Source of the DNA: Macrolepiota albuminosa
Lineage: Eukaryota; Basidiomycota; Agaricomycetes; Agaricales; Agaricaceae
Direction of reading: 5' to 3'
Assembly (NCBI GenBank): GCA_027475525.1
Contig: JAMWFC010000092.1
Location: 682,001 to 746,000 of the forward strand
Length of the DNA stretch: 64,000 bases
In this document: piece after piece, positions 44,301 to 57,876 of the stretch
How the letters are laid out: each line of letters opens with the position of its first letter
How positions within the stretch are numbered: the stretch's first letter is position 1
Position numbers and translations under genes: made by a program
Notes under the pieces: generated by a model
Seen by the model: only the letters and a program-made list of their open reading frames with translations
What the model was told of the DNA's origin: nothing
Databases searched by the model: none

Positions 44301-47300
44301 TTTAGGATATATCATCTGTCTCCTGACTCATAAACTGGCACATCAATGTATCTATTAATCGCAATGTTGATTGATGCCACATTGAAAGACAGTATTGGTG
44401 CTGTGTATACTGTTCTCATTATTCTAATTAATTCAGATGTGCATGTTCTGCACTGAGATTTGGTAAGAAATTCCATGTTCTTTAGGAAATGTTGTATTGA
44501 CAGTTGTGAATTATCTAGTATGGCAATCTGACATGAATTCAACATAACAGCTCTTCTGTTAACTGCATGACCACATGGACAGTGCATGTATAATGTGTAT
44601 ACATTTTGCTTGTATGTAAGCAATTTTTTGATCACAGCATGAATACTTGTTAGTTTACTATACAAAAAGTTTCTTGGATTGCAATTGTTCATACAATTTC
44701 TCAAATCCTCTCTTGTGTCCTCCAGCGTGATTTTACTTTCATGTGTTGATAAGAAGTTGCTTTCCATGCTTCACATAATTGATGTTCCAAATAATTGGAA
44801 AGTTGTTGACCATAGTGACATGTCATCTTGCCACATATTGTACAATATAGTTATTACTGCATTGTACATGCAACTGTTGGCATTCCACTTAGTTCCAATC
44901 AGTCCTCCACATCTGTCCAGATTTAATTTCTGTTCACTGCTTATAAGATTTTTTGAAAATTTCAAGTTGGGTGAACTATCATTGTGGTTCCAGTTTATTT
45001 TGCTGTGTATTGGTTGAGGATGCACTATGGGCTGAATGCCCTTAGCTGAGATAAATCTGCTTTTATAGGACTGTGGTAGCTTAATAGGTCTATCTTCACT
45101 AGCAATTTGCCATTTGATATCTGGGAATGATACATTATTATAAGGGTCCTTGTCACTCCAATGTAAGGCTGTATGAAGGTTAGAGGGCATGTAACCTTTT
45201 TATTTGCATTGTCTAAATGAATAAATTAGATCAGATCATCTAGGTAAATTGACAAAACTTTTAGGGAGCTGGTTCATATATCTGAGTTTGGTTATTTCAT
45301 CAAGCAGTTCCAAGTTATGAAATTCTCTGCACAATGTGCCACTTATTTTGCCTTGTATTTTGTTAGCATCAAATCCTTGAATGATGAGCATTTCTGCAGC
45401 TGTAGCACTATGTAGTAGACTTGATGCAATTAACACTTGGTTAAGTCTACTGGATTGTAAGGTCTAGTTTTTCCTTGACTCGCATAATCCATCCATGGCA
45501 TAGTTTACCAATACCTCTATTTGTGATCAAGACAAAGACATGCTATCATCGCTAAAGAGTCTACATTTAAGATGCACACTTGTATGTACAATTGGAACCA
45601 CATTACCAGGAAGTCCATCAATTTTTACTTTTTGCAGAGGATTGTTGAGTAGTACAAATAACGTATCTAGCATAATTTGTCCGGCTGATCCAATGCAACT
45701 TTTTCAACCATATACAAAACCTTTCTGTCCATTGGTGATGCATAATTCTGTAGCTGCATTATTTTTGATTATAACAGGCAAGCCTATACACAACAACAGC
45801 TTTCCTGTGACTTGAACACTACAAGATAACAGAGGTTGGTCCTACAATGCATGCTGTATAGTTGGAGGAAATCTCATGGTTTCTTTAGAGCATGTGTAGT
45901 TAGATGAATGTTTTTTTGTTTTATTGCCATCTCTGGATGACGGACTATCTTCGCTGTAGAAATGCACTAGTTTCTGATAGCTCTTGCTTGCAAATTGAGT
46001 ACTTCCTATAATATTAATAGTGTCTTTGTCTACATTTTGTGTGGTGATTATAGAAATATTTCTGAACTGTTTATTGGATATAGATGGGCAATTATTAGAG
46101 ATAGCCAATGATCTGCTTCTAAGAAACTTCACATCTTCTTTGGTGCATGCTCTATACCTCATGTTTTTAAGCACAGTATGCAAAGCCACATCCTCTATAG
46201 ACTGAGTTTTCTGCCTCATGTTTTTATGCAATATGATAACAGCCATTACCTGATGCCATACAGCCTTGCCTATGGCAGACTCCTGATCCTTCAACATTTT
46301 GGTATTTAAATCTACAGTTCTATTATATAATATCAATCCTTTTGTGCCCAGCAACAGGGGGCAACTAAGTGAAATCATCTGTAAATACCATGGTCATACC
46401 ACCAAAAGAAATATCTAGTCTACCAGATAGCTGAGCCAGTCTTGTGGAAATCTTATACAAGTCATATTCAACACTTAGTAAACAAGTTTTAATTTGAGTG
46501 AGTTGTTTCTTTGATACATCAACCATGTTGTTAATGCCAAACATCAAATGATATATTGAGCCACCTATAAGCAATGCAGCAGTGCTGATAGGTGCAACCA
46601 CAGCCAGACAATATGCCTCTCTTCTAGCTTCAAAATACTTGATAAGGACTCAGAGCACCTGGGTTTTTCTGGTGCCTCTCATTTCTCCCATATACAATTT
46701 AAGTTGCTCAGACATATACAACGTTGCATGATTAGTCACAATGCAGAACACTCTCAGCTGTTCTTTGTTCAGCCCATAGTCTGAAGATATATTAGTGATA
46801 GTAGGTTCCCATTTATCATATACATATATTTTCTGAAGATACTTCCAATCTACTATGTCAACATGTCCCAGTAGTTCTGGTATGCTGTCTGGTAACTTAC
46901 CACTGCATGCAGGTATGCTGAAATTTTGGCTCTTCAGCACCTCATCCTACTTTGCTGTAACAACAGCTTTCTAGTAAGACAAGTTACATTCTTCATTCAT
47001 AGGTTCAACAGCATTGATTTAAGGAAATACCTGGTCCATTATAGGATCTCTCCACTCCAGATCTGCCATAGTTGCTGACATTTGCAGCATATCAGATCTA
47101 TATTTTAATTCTTTCTTGCCAAACATAGTGGATGCTTCTTCATCAACATCTGCAATTACATCATCCATGTCCTCAAAGTTTTCAGTTTTATCCCGCTATA
47201 TCATGTCAGATAATTTGTCTCTGGTCAGCGTTGAATTAGTAAGACATACACCTCTCAGAGGCTCTTTAGCTGAGCATAAAAGTTGTTGGCCGCATCTAAG

Positions 47301-49884
47301 CATTTATATTATATATGTTCATGTTTTGAGCAATGTGAGTTGATGCTTATTGAAGGATGTATATTCAAAAGCTAAATCCCACATTTCTCCAGTATTTTTA
47401 AAGTCATGTCATGTTTTATATGCCAAGGTTTGAAAAGCATTAATATGGTTGCACAATAGTACTCTCTATCTCCTTGATTCTTCCTAGATAAATTTCTGCC
47501 TACTAAATTAGGGACACACCTACATAAAGGAGGATACACATAAGTACCATGAGTATTGGAAAGCAGATGATGAGTTGAGAATTTAATAACCACTGAATCC
47601 TGTATATTTTTCATTTCATCAAGAGATATGTTATTATCATCAACCAATATATTATGTGTTTTGTTGGTCAAGTTGACTCTCTTACATTTCAATGACTACT
47701 TGTACAAAGTCATTCGGTCCAACTCCAGTTCTATGAAAATATAATCAAATATAGGTGATAGCCCTATCACTCATCCTTGTTTTTTAATTATTGCCAACTT
47801 TATCACTCATCCCCGTTTCTTAATTATTGCCAACTTATCAGAAAACTTGTTATATAACTGGTCAGCAGCATCATCTGCCCAAAGATGTCTGGCCTCTCGA
47901 ACAAAAGTAGGCCAATACAAATTTGAGAAATTATGGTTAGTATAATGATCAGGATTGCCTAATAGATACATGCAAATCATTGGTGATCCTATTTTTGTTT
48001 TAGCACTAAGAACATTAGCTATCTTGGTCATTAATGTGTGGGCTTTCTCTTGATGATTAAATGGACCGTTCAATATATCTGCATGTTTAGTGAATATTGA
48101 AGCAACCACCTCAAATGCAGTGCATGTTTTGAGGGTAGGCTTCATAACGTATTTAGTAATGTACAACAAAACAGTCTTGATTTCTGTCTCAGAGCAAAGG
48201 CTTGTTATGTCAGTATTGCATCAAAACAGGTAAGTAAGAGGACTTGTAAACATATTAAGCCAAGGTTCTATCTTCTGCATGTTCAAAGCACCAGTAGTTG
48301 GATCAACTTCTGTGTGCACATATAATAGATGAGGGAATCTTGCTCTATATTTACCCCATGGTTATTAAAATATCCTTTATGTTTCTTATTTTTTTTTCTA
48401 TATGCCATGTTTGTCCTTAGTGGAAGTACATGTTTGATTGGTACAACAGATCATCCACCATATGACAAAAGCAATCCCACTATCCTGCTGCATTATCACA
48501 CGCTGCGCACAATGAGCATTCTTCTTTGCAAGGAATGGACAGCTGTTCCAGAAGCAATCTAGTGGAATCCATATATCCCAATGTAGCTTTATTTAATGAT
48601 ATATGCTTTTTGACATCTTCCAGTGTTCCAGTCAAGAAATTGCCTCAATGTACTGATTCTGAATATTCTACAATAGCCTTTTGAAATCCTGATGACAGGT
48701 CCATGATTTTTTCCCTGACTTCATCCAGAGTTCACCCTCCTTGAATCCATAAAAGCATGTGTAAATAGAGAGTAAGCCTCTTTCCATTAGACATCAAATG
48801 TTGCATTGCAAGGCCTTTAAGTTCTTACATAGTCTTGGCTGATAAAGCATCACCAGTAAGGCCGTGAACAACAAAGAGGCAATCATCTGCATTGACATCA
48901 GAATTCTTATTATCTTCATGTATGGGTAGGTCTATTGTACCAGCCTTGTCAGCGCTTTGGCAATGAACAATGGACACAGGAGGAACATCTTCGGGATATC
49001 TCTTTAAGTTGCTGTACAATATTTCCAGATTGCTATATAAAGAATGGTTAAGTTTGAGCCATTTTAAGGCATGCTGAACATTTCTTCTGCTCACGAGCAG
49101 AAGTAGCTTCTATAACTCTTTAGTAGATGGCTTGCAAGGACCAGAAAATAATATGGTGATCACATCATTGAGGTCGGTTACAGGAGGTGGAAGTACTTGA
49201 TATATTTTCTGAATAGGTGACTTGAAAGCAATAAGATGTGCCTTCATCTTGCTCAGACTGGAGGCTGAAACATGAGCATAACACAAGGACTTTCTTACCC
49301 TAGCAACTAATATCTGTTTGATCCAATTAAGGTGTTTTAACACATCAGGTATAGGGCCAATCTAAAAGCCATTAGCTAGCATGTTTTTTGGAATGAGCCT
49401 ATTGAACAATTGCTGTCTGCACAATCAACAAACATGTCTACACAAGTGATCAATTACCAGTCCTTTCAGCTCCCTAACATGATCTATATCAGATTATTGT
49501 TCTATTTTGGTGACTCCTAGAATGCAGAGTATGTCTAGATAACCTTTTATATTCTTGAGAGTATTTATATTAGCTACAGGATGTAGGAGACCACACACTG
49601 CACAACCTGCTTCCTCCATGTATCTCTGTCCTGTGCCAGAACAAAAATTTCCTACAATATCCATAGTTCGCAACTTACTAAGCAGATGTGGTAGAAATAC
49701 TTTACTTTCATCTGGATCCAGATATTCTTATTCAAGAGGTATGGCAATGCTTTGTTCAATGCATGTGGATTTATAGGTATGTCTATGAGTACCATAACAA
49801 CAAGAATATGAGGATTGTCTTTATTTATATGTGTGATAAGCAATTGCCCACCATGCTGCATCTTTGGTTCATTTATCTGGTTCA

Positions 49885-50479
49885 TGTAAGAGTGACCTCT
49901 AGAGGCTGTGGCTCAATCACATAGCTGGCAGAGAGAGATCCAAAGTATATTAGAATATATACTAACAATATCAAGGTAGCTACTTACCTGGCAGAGGGAG
50001 ATCCAAAGAGAACAAGTCTAGGGATTCCCTATGCCAGGTTGGAAATATCAAGGTAGCTACTTACCTGGCAGAGGGAGATCCAAAGAGAACAAGTCTAGGG
50101 ATTCCCTATGCCAGGTTGGACGCTTCTAGGGCCTCTGAAGCATGGGAAACAACTGTACAGTACAACAAAACCTTAAAAACTCGAAAATTGACTAACCAAA
50201 CAAGTGTGCAAACAAGGGAGGAAAACTCCGGACTTTAGAAGTCAGAAAGGCAAACTCCGGCTTATCTAAGCAGCCTGGAGCGGTGCTGAAGGGCCCACAC
50301 TTGTCTGAGTGATAGCTAAAGAACCAGAGCACCTCAAAGGTTGAGAATAGTACTAACAGATAGTGTTGAGAAAGTAGTAACAGCCAAATGAGAGAATGAT
50401 AGAAGAAATAAGGAAGTGAATGAAAGGAGAGTGAAGGAATAAAGAGTGAAAGAAGAAAGGAATGAGAAGTCCCCTGACA
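49885..50479. mobile_element. Solo LTR, family A copy 2
   Basis: TGTAAGAGTGACC...AGTCCCCTGACA with perfect target duplication GTTCA (49880-49884 and 50480-50484). Lies inside the N-terminal part of the Helitron coding region. Contains one 77-bp duplication. Confidence 0.92.
49967..50120. repeat. Exact 77-bp tandem duplication (5 of 9)
   Basis: Units 49967-50043 and 50044-50120, beginning aatatcaaggtagc. Confidence 0.95.
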
Positions 50480-50930
50480 GTTCAGACCATAACACTGTAG
50501 TGTTGATGATGCACAATGGGCAACTGTGACCATCAAACTTAAAGGGTAATTCTTTCTTCAGTATAGAACTACTCATCCTGATGCCATGCATGTGGGCAAC
50601 CAGATGGATATTTTTTATAGACAAGTGGTTGATTAACTCTTATACAGGTATTTGCATGTGCACAAAGCCTTTTGTTATAGGATATAATGCAAGACTGCTG
50701 ACATCTATGTGATTAACATATTTAAACACCCGACCTACCAGTACGTGATTGTGACTAGCAGACACATACAGACTAACTGCCTCTACAGAAAATGAATAGA
50801 ACTTGCCACCACCAAAGTGAAGTACACAATATGATACATCTCTATTTAAGTAGTGGAGTGTACAAACATGGTTTTGAAAGACAAACAATAAACAGAGTAC
50901 ATTATATGCGTGCTCCATAGTAAGAATTAT

Positions 50931-52680
50931 GTGCTTGAGTATGAGTACATAAATAAAGGATGGCCAGCCATCAGGAAGGTAAACACCATCTTCAATTAAA
51001 TATACTATTACTGCAGCATTACATAGGTTGCATTTTACAGCAAGTCAAAATATACCAGTGCTGGACACACAGTCCCTTAAGGAAACTGCAAAATCATGCC
51101 ATAAGATGTGTCCTCTAGTTGACAGAACTTGTAAAGCATGACACTTGTAAAGCACAACACATTCTTGCAATATGCATATCAGTCCAAAATTGGCAAATAT
51201 ATATCCAAGAGTATAGCAAATTGTATATGTCAATGTAACTATGAGAAGACCATTGATTATATATTTGTTCATTTAAATAAATAAACTGCTGTTTAATTGA
51301 CACAATACACAGATTGATACACAAACACTGTAAAAGGTATCTGAATATGTATAGCTGCAAACACATGTAATATAAAAGGGCATCATAAGAGTGGTCCTGG
51401 TTTACTGCAGCATAATTACATCAAATGATATGGTGGGTGCATAAACCTACAAGAGGTGCAGAGCCATCATTAGTAAGTTGCATGCATGATACATCGTGTT
51501 TTGAATGCATGCAAGTTGCATTTGAAATGTTGTGTACCATGTAGAGTGGTTCAACAGTCTTTTCATTGATTAAAGAGTGTCTAATCGCATTCAGTTAAGT
51601 ATGTATATAAAACATTGAATATAGGGTATAACTGATCCAATATTATATGCATTTGCAAACATAACAAGGATATATAAACTGCACATGAGAAGCAGATAGA
51701 CTCTAGCCCATTGCTTGATAAAAAAGGTTGGATCATATACTAATAATCATTGAAGCATAGTAGGTTAGTAGTTGTTATATAAGTATTAGTATAGATAACT
51801 GGTAAGACCCATTATTAAGAGTTACATAAGCATATGGACAGACAACCGATAAATATTCAGTCCATATAGCATGTAAAGTTTACAATGTACCATAATATTA
51901 TATACTTATATAAAAAGACTGAATATGGACATATCAACAAACATATGCTACTGTATACTATAAAACAATATTTAACACCTATATAATACAAATAATACAA
52001 TAAATAAAGTTGGGTATATCAAATATACATAATACCAACACTGAGCAAACAATATAGCAATGAGGAGAGATAAGTCATCAGGAAATTTAAAGACACATGT
52101 ATGCTATGTTTAAGCTAGGATATGTCCATGTTTCAGGATCTGGCATGCATTATTCAGATCAACAAAGGAATCATTTGTAGTTTGCTATGGCATTGTGTGG
52201 AAGATGCAACAAGAGTGACAAACCCTCAAATTGTCATTGAGAAGGGACTCGATAGTTTCTGTATATTTTTCTTCAGATAAACCTTGTATATCTCACACTA
52301 CAGAATTAAGGAGGGACTGGCAAAAGTTTACATATGATAGAGCCATAGCAGTTGCTACATCAGAAAGTGCTGACTGAGAGGGCATGTTAAATGTGCAGTA
52401 GAGAATAGCACTGTATCTATGCATTGGTATATTTTTTTAATAAAAAATAACAAAAAAAAATACAATAAAAAAACAACATATACATATACACACACATGTA
52501 GCATAATAGTATGGTTTTAGGGGTCAGAAGATGCAATTCTAGGACAAACTACAATAGTTAAATGAGTAAGCACCTGCTAATACAGATGTGTTATGACAAT
52601 AAATATGTACTTTAGTGACAAGTGTGTTCCGAAGCAGTCAAAGACAGACAATCCCATTTGCAGATATTTTGGGCAGATTC
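50931..52680. other. AT-rich, CpG-poor DNA, no gene recognised
   Basis: Only short ORFs without motifs. An A-rich tract lies at 52438-52480. Probably spacer between the JmjC-like and Helitron remnants. Confidence 0.4.
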
Positions 52681-53049
52681 TGCATTTAAATGACAATAAA
52701 TGGAGAAACAGTTTCCTCTGTTGAGGGTTTGTGGCCTGAAGACTGATGTGAATACAGTTCATTTATAGCATTATTAAGAGACTCAAAGTCATTGTCAAAA
52801 TTGTTTTCATTGCTGTATGCAAGGGTTTTGTAAACATTATCATCCTTAGAATTGTTCTGATCTAGGTGAGGTGATATGTGCAATAGAAAGTACTCAAGTT
52901 CAGATGCCATTTCTTTATCACCGTAAACCAAACAATCAAGATAAGGACAATCTAATATATATAAATTGTAAGGGCGACCTCTAAAGGCTGTGGCTCAGTC
53001 ACACAGCTGGCAGAGGGAGATCCAAAGTGTATTAGAATATATACTGACA

Positions 53050-53203
53050 ATATCAAGGTAGCTACTCACCTGGCAGAGGAAGATCCAAAGAGAACAAGTC
53101 TAGGGATTCCCTATGCCAGGTTGGACATATCAAGGTAGCTACTCACCTGGCAGAGGAAGATCCAAAGAGAACAAGTCTAGGGATTCCCTATGCCAGGTTG
53201 GAC
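53050..53203. repeat. Exact 77-bp tandem duplication (6 of 9)
   Basis: Units 53050-53126 and 53127-53203, beginning atatcaaggtagc. Confidence 0.95.
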
Positions 53204-53338
53204 GCTTCTAGGGCCTCTGAAGCATGGGAAACAACTGTACAGTACAACAAAACCTTAAAAACTCGAAAATTGCCTACACAAACACTTGTACAAATAAGGG
53301 GCAAACTCTGGCAAACTTTGGCTTATATAAGCAGTCTG

Positions 53339-53492
53339 GAAGCGGTGCTGAGTGGGCCCACACTTGTCTGAATGGTGGCTAAAGAACCAGAGCATCTCAA
53401 GGGCTGAGAATAGTAGAAGCGGTGCTGAGTGGGCCCACACTTGTCTGAATGGTGGCTAAAGAACCAGAGCATCTCAAGGGCTGAGAATAGTA
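53339..53492. repeat. Exact 77-bp tandem duplication (7 of 9)
   Basis: Units 53339-53415 and 53416-53492, beginning gaagcggtgctg. Confidence 0.95.
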
Positions 53493-56400
53493 CTAACAGA
53501 TAGTATTGAAAGAATAGAAACAGTGAAATGAAATAATGTCAGAAGAAATAAGAGAATGAATGGAAGGAGAGTGAAGAGATAAGGAGTGAGAAAAGGAAGA
53601 AATGAGGAGTCCTCTGACATAAATGAATAAACCAATAAGAAGATAATACTGATAACACTACAGCACACACACCATATGCATCACAAGTAGACTTCTCTAC
53701 AGTGTATGATGGGCCGTTCCAATAAAACAATCGGTCAGAAGAACTAGCCATCATAGTTTTGAAATAATCCCATGCAGGCCCACCACATATATATTTGCAC
53801 ACTGCCATCCAAACTGAAGAGGTACCTAGCCCTTCAACCTCGCCTTGTATTCCTGACACATGAGCAGCTCTCTTAAGTAGAATAAGCATGTGAGCGTAAT
53901 GAGCCAAAAACACAGAGTAAATGGTCTGGAATATATTGTAACCATTTAAAAAATCACCAGGCCTGCAAAAGGTATGATGGAGGATGTATCAGTACACAAT
54001 TTTGCAGGCCCTTGAGAGGTTTTGATAGATAATTCAAACATGCAAACATCTGTATTAAATGGGTAGTTTCAATTTATAAGAGCACTATGCAATTCAAAAT
54101 AATTGCACAGCAAGAAGATAGACAGTGCACCTTCCTAGGTATCTCAATCTGGCACATGTTGATATTTCCAGTTTATAAGAAATTAAATATTTTTTAAAAA
54201 ATAAAATAAATAAACTAAAAATTAGAAGTCAACATCATATGCTTACCTAGGTTGCCCTTAAAAAGTTTCTTTGTATACTGGTAGTAATGCATGAGCATGC
54301 AAACTAGTATAGAATGAGAAGCCATTCTATGATTAGCATTTGCGAGTGTTTGACTATTCATAAAATGATAATATATCCCAATAACAGAATCAGCAAGAGT
54401 GATTGCTAGATAATAATAATCTCCAACACATATGGAAGGCACCGGTGTTACGACACAAAGTGGCATGTTAGGGCACATGATATTATAGGATCAGTTAAAT
54501 ATTCTATGCAGCAATATAAGAGCACTACTTACAAAACATCACCAGGTTCCAATACAACCACTTCAGTATCCCACAAGTCAGCATTTGCCTCATGCATTAC
54601 ATATTTATCTGTAAAAATAGATATGGTAGTGAAATCCTTGAAAGACCCAGACTTTGGTCACACAATGTACAGTAACTTGAAGCCTGTTTCTACCTGTAAG
54701 AAAGTACCATACCTGTTAGAACCAATGTGCCAGTAATGATTGGCAGATCTGGTCAATGCTATTGCCCACTGCATGTCAGATAATCAGATAATTGTTGAAG
54801 AAGTTGCAGTACAAGGATTGACCATTTACTTGCGACCACGTGAACCAATCATCAAACATGGATAAGATGGGAAATAGATCACATACTGCAGGCATATTGA
54901 GAGCGCTCAGAGCTCACAGTTCTGCAGACAAAACAGCAGCAAACACATTAATAGAGAAACCTCTATGTGTATATTGAGTATCTAGCAATGTGAAATCTAT
55001 CATATGTAATGGAATACAAAAACATACAAATAGGCGTACTATGAATAGTGATAACACTGTATATGTTGCAGACAGAGGTCAGTATTGCACCAGTAAATCC
55101 ATTGTCTACATGGTCAATGCCTTTGATCAATACGGCAGTGTGGTCAGTCAGATATTTAGAAATGCTGATATTAGTGGGGTCCATCAATTCATCTATAGAA
55201 GCAATCTTGATAAATGTTGGTCTAGTCAACGTCGTAACAACCAATTTGTGAAGTGAGTAAAACCATTGCAAATCCTCTTTTAACTGTAGAGTGTTCAGCA
55301 GCAGTTACGAATACAGATTACAGTACTTACATGGAATTTGGGAGTAAACTAATATGCGTTGTTTGTACTGTGAATTGCATACTCAACAGGACTTTCACCC
55401 ATTATGAATACAATGTCATTTAATACATTGATATCAGAATTGTCAAACTCCAAGTCCTGATGCCATACGTCATACAGTAAAATAATATAGTAATCACATA
55501 TAACAGGTTACATATAGTAACATCAAGAGTCAAATCAATGAGGCCATGAGAAATGCATTTGGTAGGCTGTGTTCTGTCGATACCATCACCATGCATACCT
55601 TCAACATTTTTAATGGTCTTGCATACTCGTCTTTTCCTTTTGGAAAAAGGAATAGATGGCCAATTACTTGGTTTATCAGATTTTCATGACTGCACCCTGA
55701 TACATTACTTTTGGGAACCAAAACCGCAGGTTCTTCATCCAATGGAGTAATGAGGTTGTCAGAGGACAACAGATTGATGCTGGAGATATCAAGTACGTTT
55801 TGATCATCATTGCTGGCATCACCTCTACCAAGTGCATCTCTTCTATCAATATCGACATTGGTAGGCCCATCAGAAGGAGAATCATTCTGATCATTGAGAG
55901 AATATGGAGGAGAAGACACAAAAGATGGATGGCTGTCTGCCACATCATGCCTACCAAGTTGTCCAGTTTTGTTCGTCAACTTGCTCATATTGTTACTGCC
56001 AGCATTGACATTGTCATTAAATAGATTGCAAGAATTGTCATTATCAATAGGTGGATGATATGGATCGCTACCAGCAGATCAAAAAGGATATACATCTTCA
56101 TTATGAAGCCCGTTATTATCAAACTCATTTCTGCAATGCCTGATCTGCTTCTACTACAGCAAGAGGTTGTTCTAGCCCTTCTATGCAATTCTATAACTAC
56201 CACGTTAACAATATAATTAACTATTAATATGGCATGCAGGAGAACAATCACACCTTAAACACTGTTTCCTTTGTGCCCACTTCATTATACTCATGAGGAT
56301 TCAGTAATATGAGAGGCAATATGGTCAATACGATATACAAAGAATTATGAAGAACAGTTGTGCAACTTTGAGGAGCTGAACCATGAACTTGGCAAATATG

Positions 56401-56499
56401 CACAAGCCCAGACTGGTTATTCTCTGACCTGCAGTATCAAAATCTAAAATGTAAATAACAATTAAACTGAAAAGTATTGTATCCAGAAACTATCATATT

Positions 56500-57140
56500 C
56501 TCAATGGACTCAATGTCTGTAGGCAGAAATAAATTTCCCTGATACAAGCACCAATATTTTCAGCATTAACAATACACATACAATATAGATATTAAGAAGA
56601 CATCCCAAATGCAGGGCTGCAGAGATCAAGTTGATGAGTATAGTGACAACATTTTTTTTCCCAAAGTGCTGAGTGAGACTTGAGTACAAACAAATCAAGG
56701 GGCTGCCTTCTGATAAATAATACATGAAAGAGTCAAATTGTTTATCTCTACATGCCTTGGATCAAGAGAGTTTAGGGCATTCTGAGATCTCTCCAGTAGA
56801 GCAGGAATATTATTAAGACTTTCTATAGGCTAGATAATACATAAAATATTGTACTTGACCAATTGATAAAAGCCAATAGAAACAATAATATGTACTGCTT
56901 TGTAGTTGTCAACTATGGAACCAGATGAAGAGAGTCTCTGAATAGCCCCTCTATTCATTATTTCAAATACATCCACAACACAATAGGCTATGAGAATCCA
57001 AAATCGAGCATTCATCAGAATCTTTTCAGATATCATAGACACATCATCTCCCACCATAAGAGCACAAAACAGAGAATACTGATCATCCTTGCAGGCAGGA
57101 GAAACTGTAGCTTCCTCTGTAATTATCCGGCTAACAAGTT
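56500..57140 (-). pseudogene. Unrecognised exon-like tract
   Basis: Minus-strand open stretches with RIITEEATVSPACKDDQYSL, ISEKILMNARFWILIAYCVV and QRLSSSGSIVDNYKAVHII (57.14-56.85 kb), then after an intron-like gap ESLNNIPALLERSQNALNSL (56.8 kb) and EGSPLICLYSSLTQHFGKKN (56.7 kb). They have splice-like borders but no recognisable domain. Could be an upstream gene or the 5' part of the JmjC-like gene. Confidence 0.25.
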
Positions 57141-57876
57141 GCTACAAAATGACAACAACATGTACTTATGATATCATCAACAATAAATAAGTTGACAATG
57201 TTCACTCATGTAGATTGCTGTGTCTTGTCCATAGCAGGTAGCAAGATCTCTGTCTAATAGCAGCATATCAGTGAACCAGGAACAGGATATGAAAGCTTTG
57301 ATTGATAAGCGAGGATACAGAGAAGTCACAGACATATAACAAAAATATCAGAAAGTATGTATATATGTGGAAAGAGCAGGAGGGAGGACAAGATGGAGGT
57401 TTGGGGGTATTAATGTGCCATATATATATATGTATAAAATAAAAAATCAACATTTTCAGTAAATAAAATTATATATGTAATAGCAGCCCATATTTAGATT
57501 GACATTAGATTAACTATGAATGAATTCAAATCATAAAGATTAGTCATACAAAACAGACAACACAACCTTCAGCAAGTAAAATAGTCAAATAGTAAATATG
57601 CACTATAATATCAATGAATATGAAAGTCATACCAAGTTAGTTTTATCTGTCCACGACACTCTTACATGAGACCACTAGCACATTGAAAATAATATCAATT
57701 TGTTACATCACACCATATTTTGTAGTCAAAAGTAGTGATATAAGCAGAAACAGTACAACATAGTTCAGCAAAGTGAAAAAAAATCAAGGTATCAGAACGT
57801 AGCAAACAACAATATCAAATTTATACCAACAGACATGGAAAATTGAAGAAATTATATGTGGTCCATATGCCAGCAA

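Larger units (their letters stand above)
44312..50930 (-). pseudogene. Helitron Rep/helicase polyprotein with DUF6570 and a C-terminal peptidase-like domain, decayed
   Basis: Rolling-circle transposon protein, read as fragments from right to left. The N-terminal part (50.9-49.9 kb: SPLARLHG-like segment AHMHGIRMSSSILKKELPF) is split by a solo LTR. A cysteine-rich segment EEAGCAVCGLLHPV follows at ~49.6 kb. DUF6570-like part at 49.34-48.83 kb: HLNWIKQILVARVRKSLCYA and QVLPPPVTDL; VHGLTGDAL. Rep at 48.33-47.8 kb: VHTEVDPTTGALNMQKIEPW, then the two-tyrosine site LYITKYVMK. Pre-helicase at 47.69-47.37 kb: NQGDREYYCATILMLFKPW. PIF1-type helicase at 46.94-45.85 kb: LNKEQLRVF, degenerate Walker A (GEMRGTRKTQV), LSGRLDISFGGMTMVF, HKNMRQKTQSIEDVAL; C-terminal motifs at 45.4 kb (LELLDEITKLRY). 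Last domain at 45.19-44.3 kb: NSCMYNAVITILYNMW and CPCGHAVNRRAV, like the cysteine-peptidase-like domain of these proteins. Many stops; inactive. Confidence 0.82.
52967..53619. mobile_element. Solo LTR, family A copy 3
   Basis: TGTAAGGGCGACC...AGTCCTCTGACA with perfect target duplication TAAAT (52962-52966 and 53620-53624). Two 77-bp duplications inside account for its greater length (653 bp). Inserted within an open exon of the JmjC-like gene. Confidence 0.92.
52686..56250 (-). pseudogene. JmjC-domain-like gene, CpG-decayed and interrupted by a solo LTR
   Basis: Reading right to left: an N-terminal acidic/Ser-rich exon (55988-55530), EGMHGDGIDRTQPTKCISHG, then DLEFDNSDINVLNDIVFIMG (55.45 kb). 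An intron (gtaagt...ctacag) leads to RPTFIKIASIDELMDPTNIS (55.2 kb). The JmjC/cupin part follows: NMPAVCDLFPILSMFDDW (54.88 kb), QWAIALTRSANHYWHIGSNR and YGTFLQVETGFKL (54.75 kb), EANADLWDTEVVVLEPGDV (54.57 kb), VVTPVPSICVGDYYYLAITL (54.45 kb). The last exon starts at 53.9 kb and continues after the solo LTR to the stop at 52686. The layout matches the large JmjC proteins expanded in basidiomycetes. In the expected H-x-D metal motif the Asp is Gly here (HIG), and there are in-frame stops, so it is inactive. The link of the first exons to the JmjC part is inferred. Confidence 0.55.

Noticed and set aside
47765..47836. 36-bp near-repeat (tatcactcatcc.tgtttt)
   Set aside because: Period is 36, not 77, and the units are diverged; an ordinary small duplication not belonging to the artefact series.
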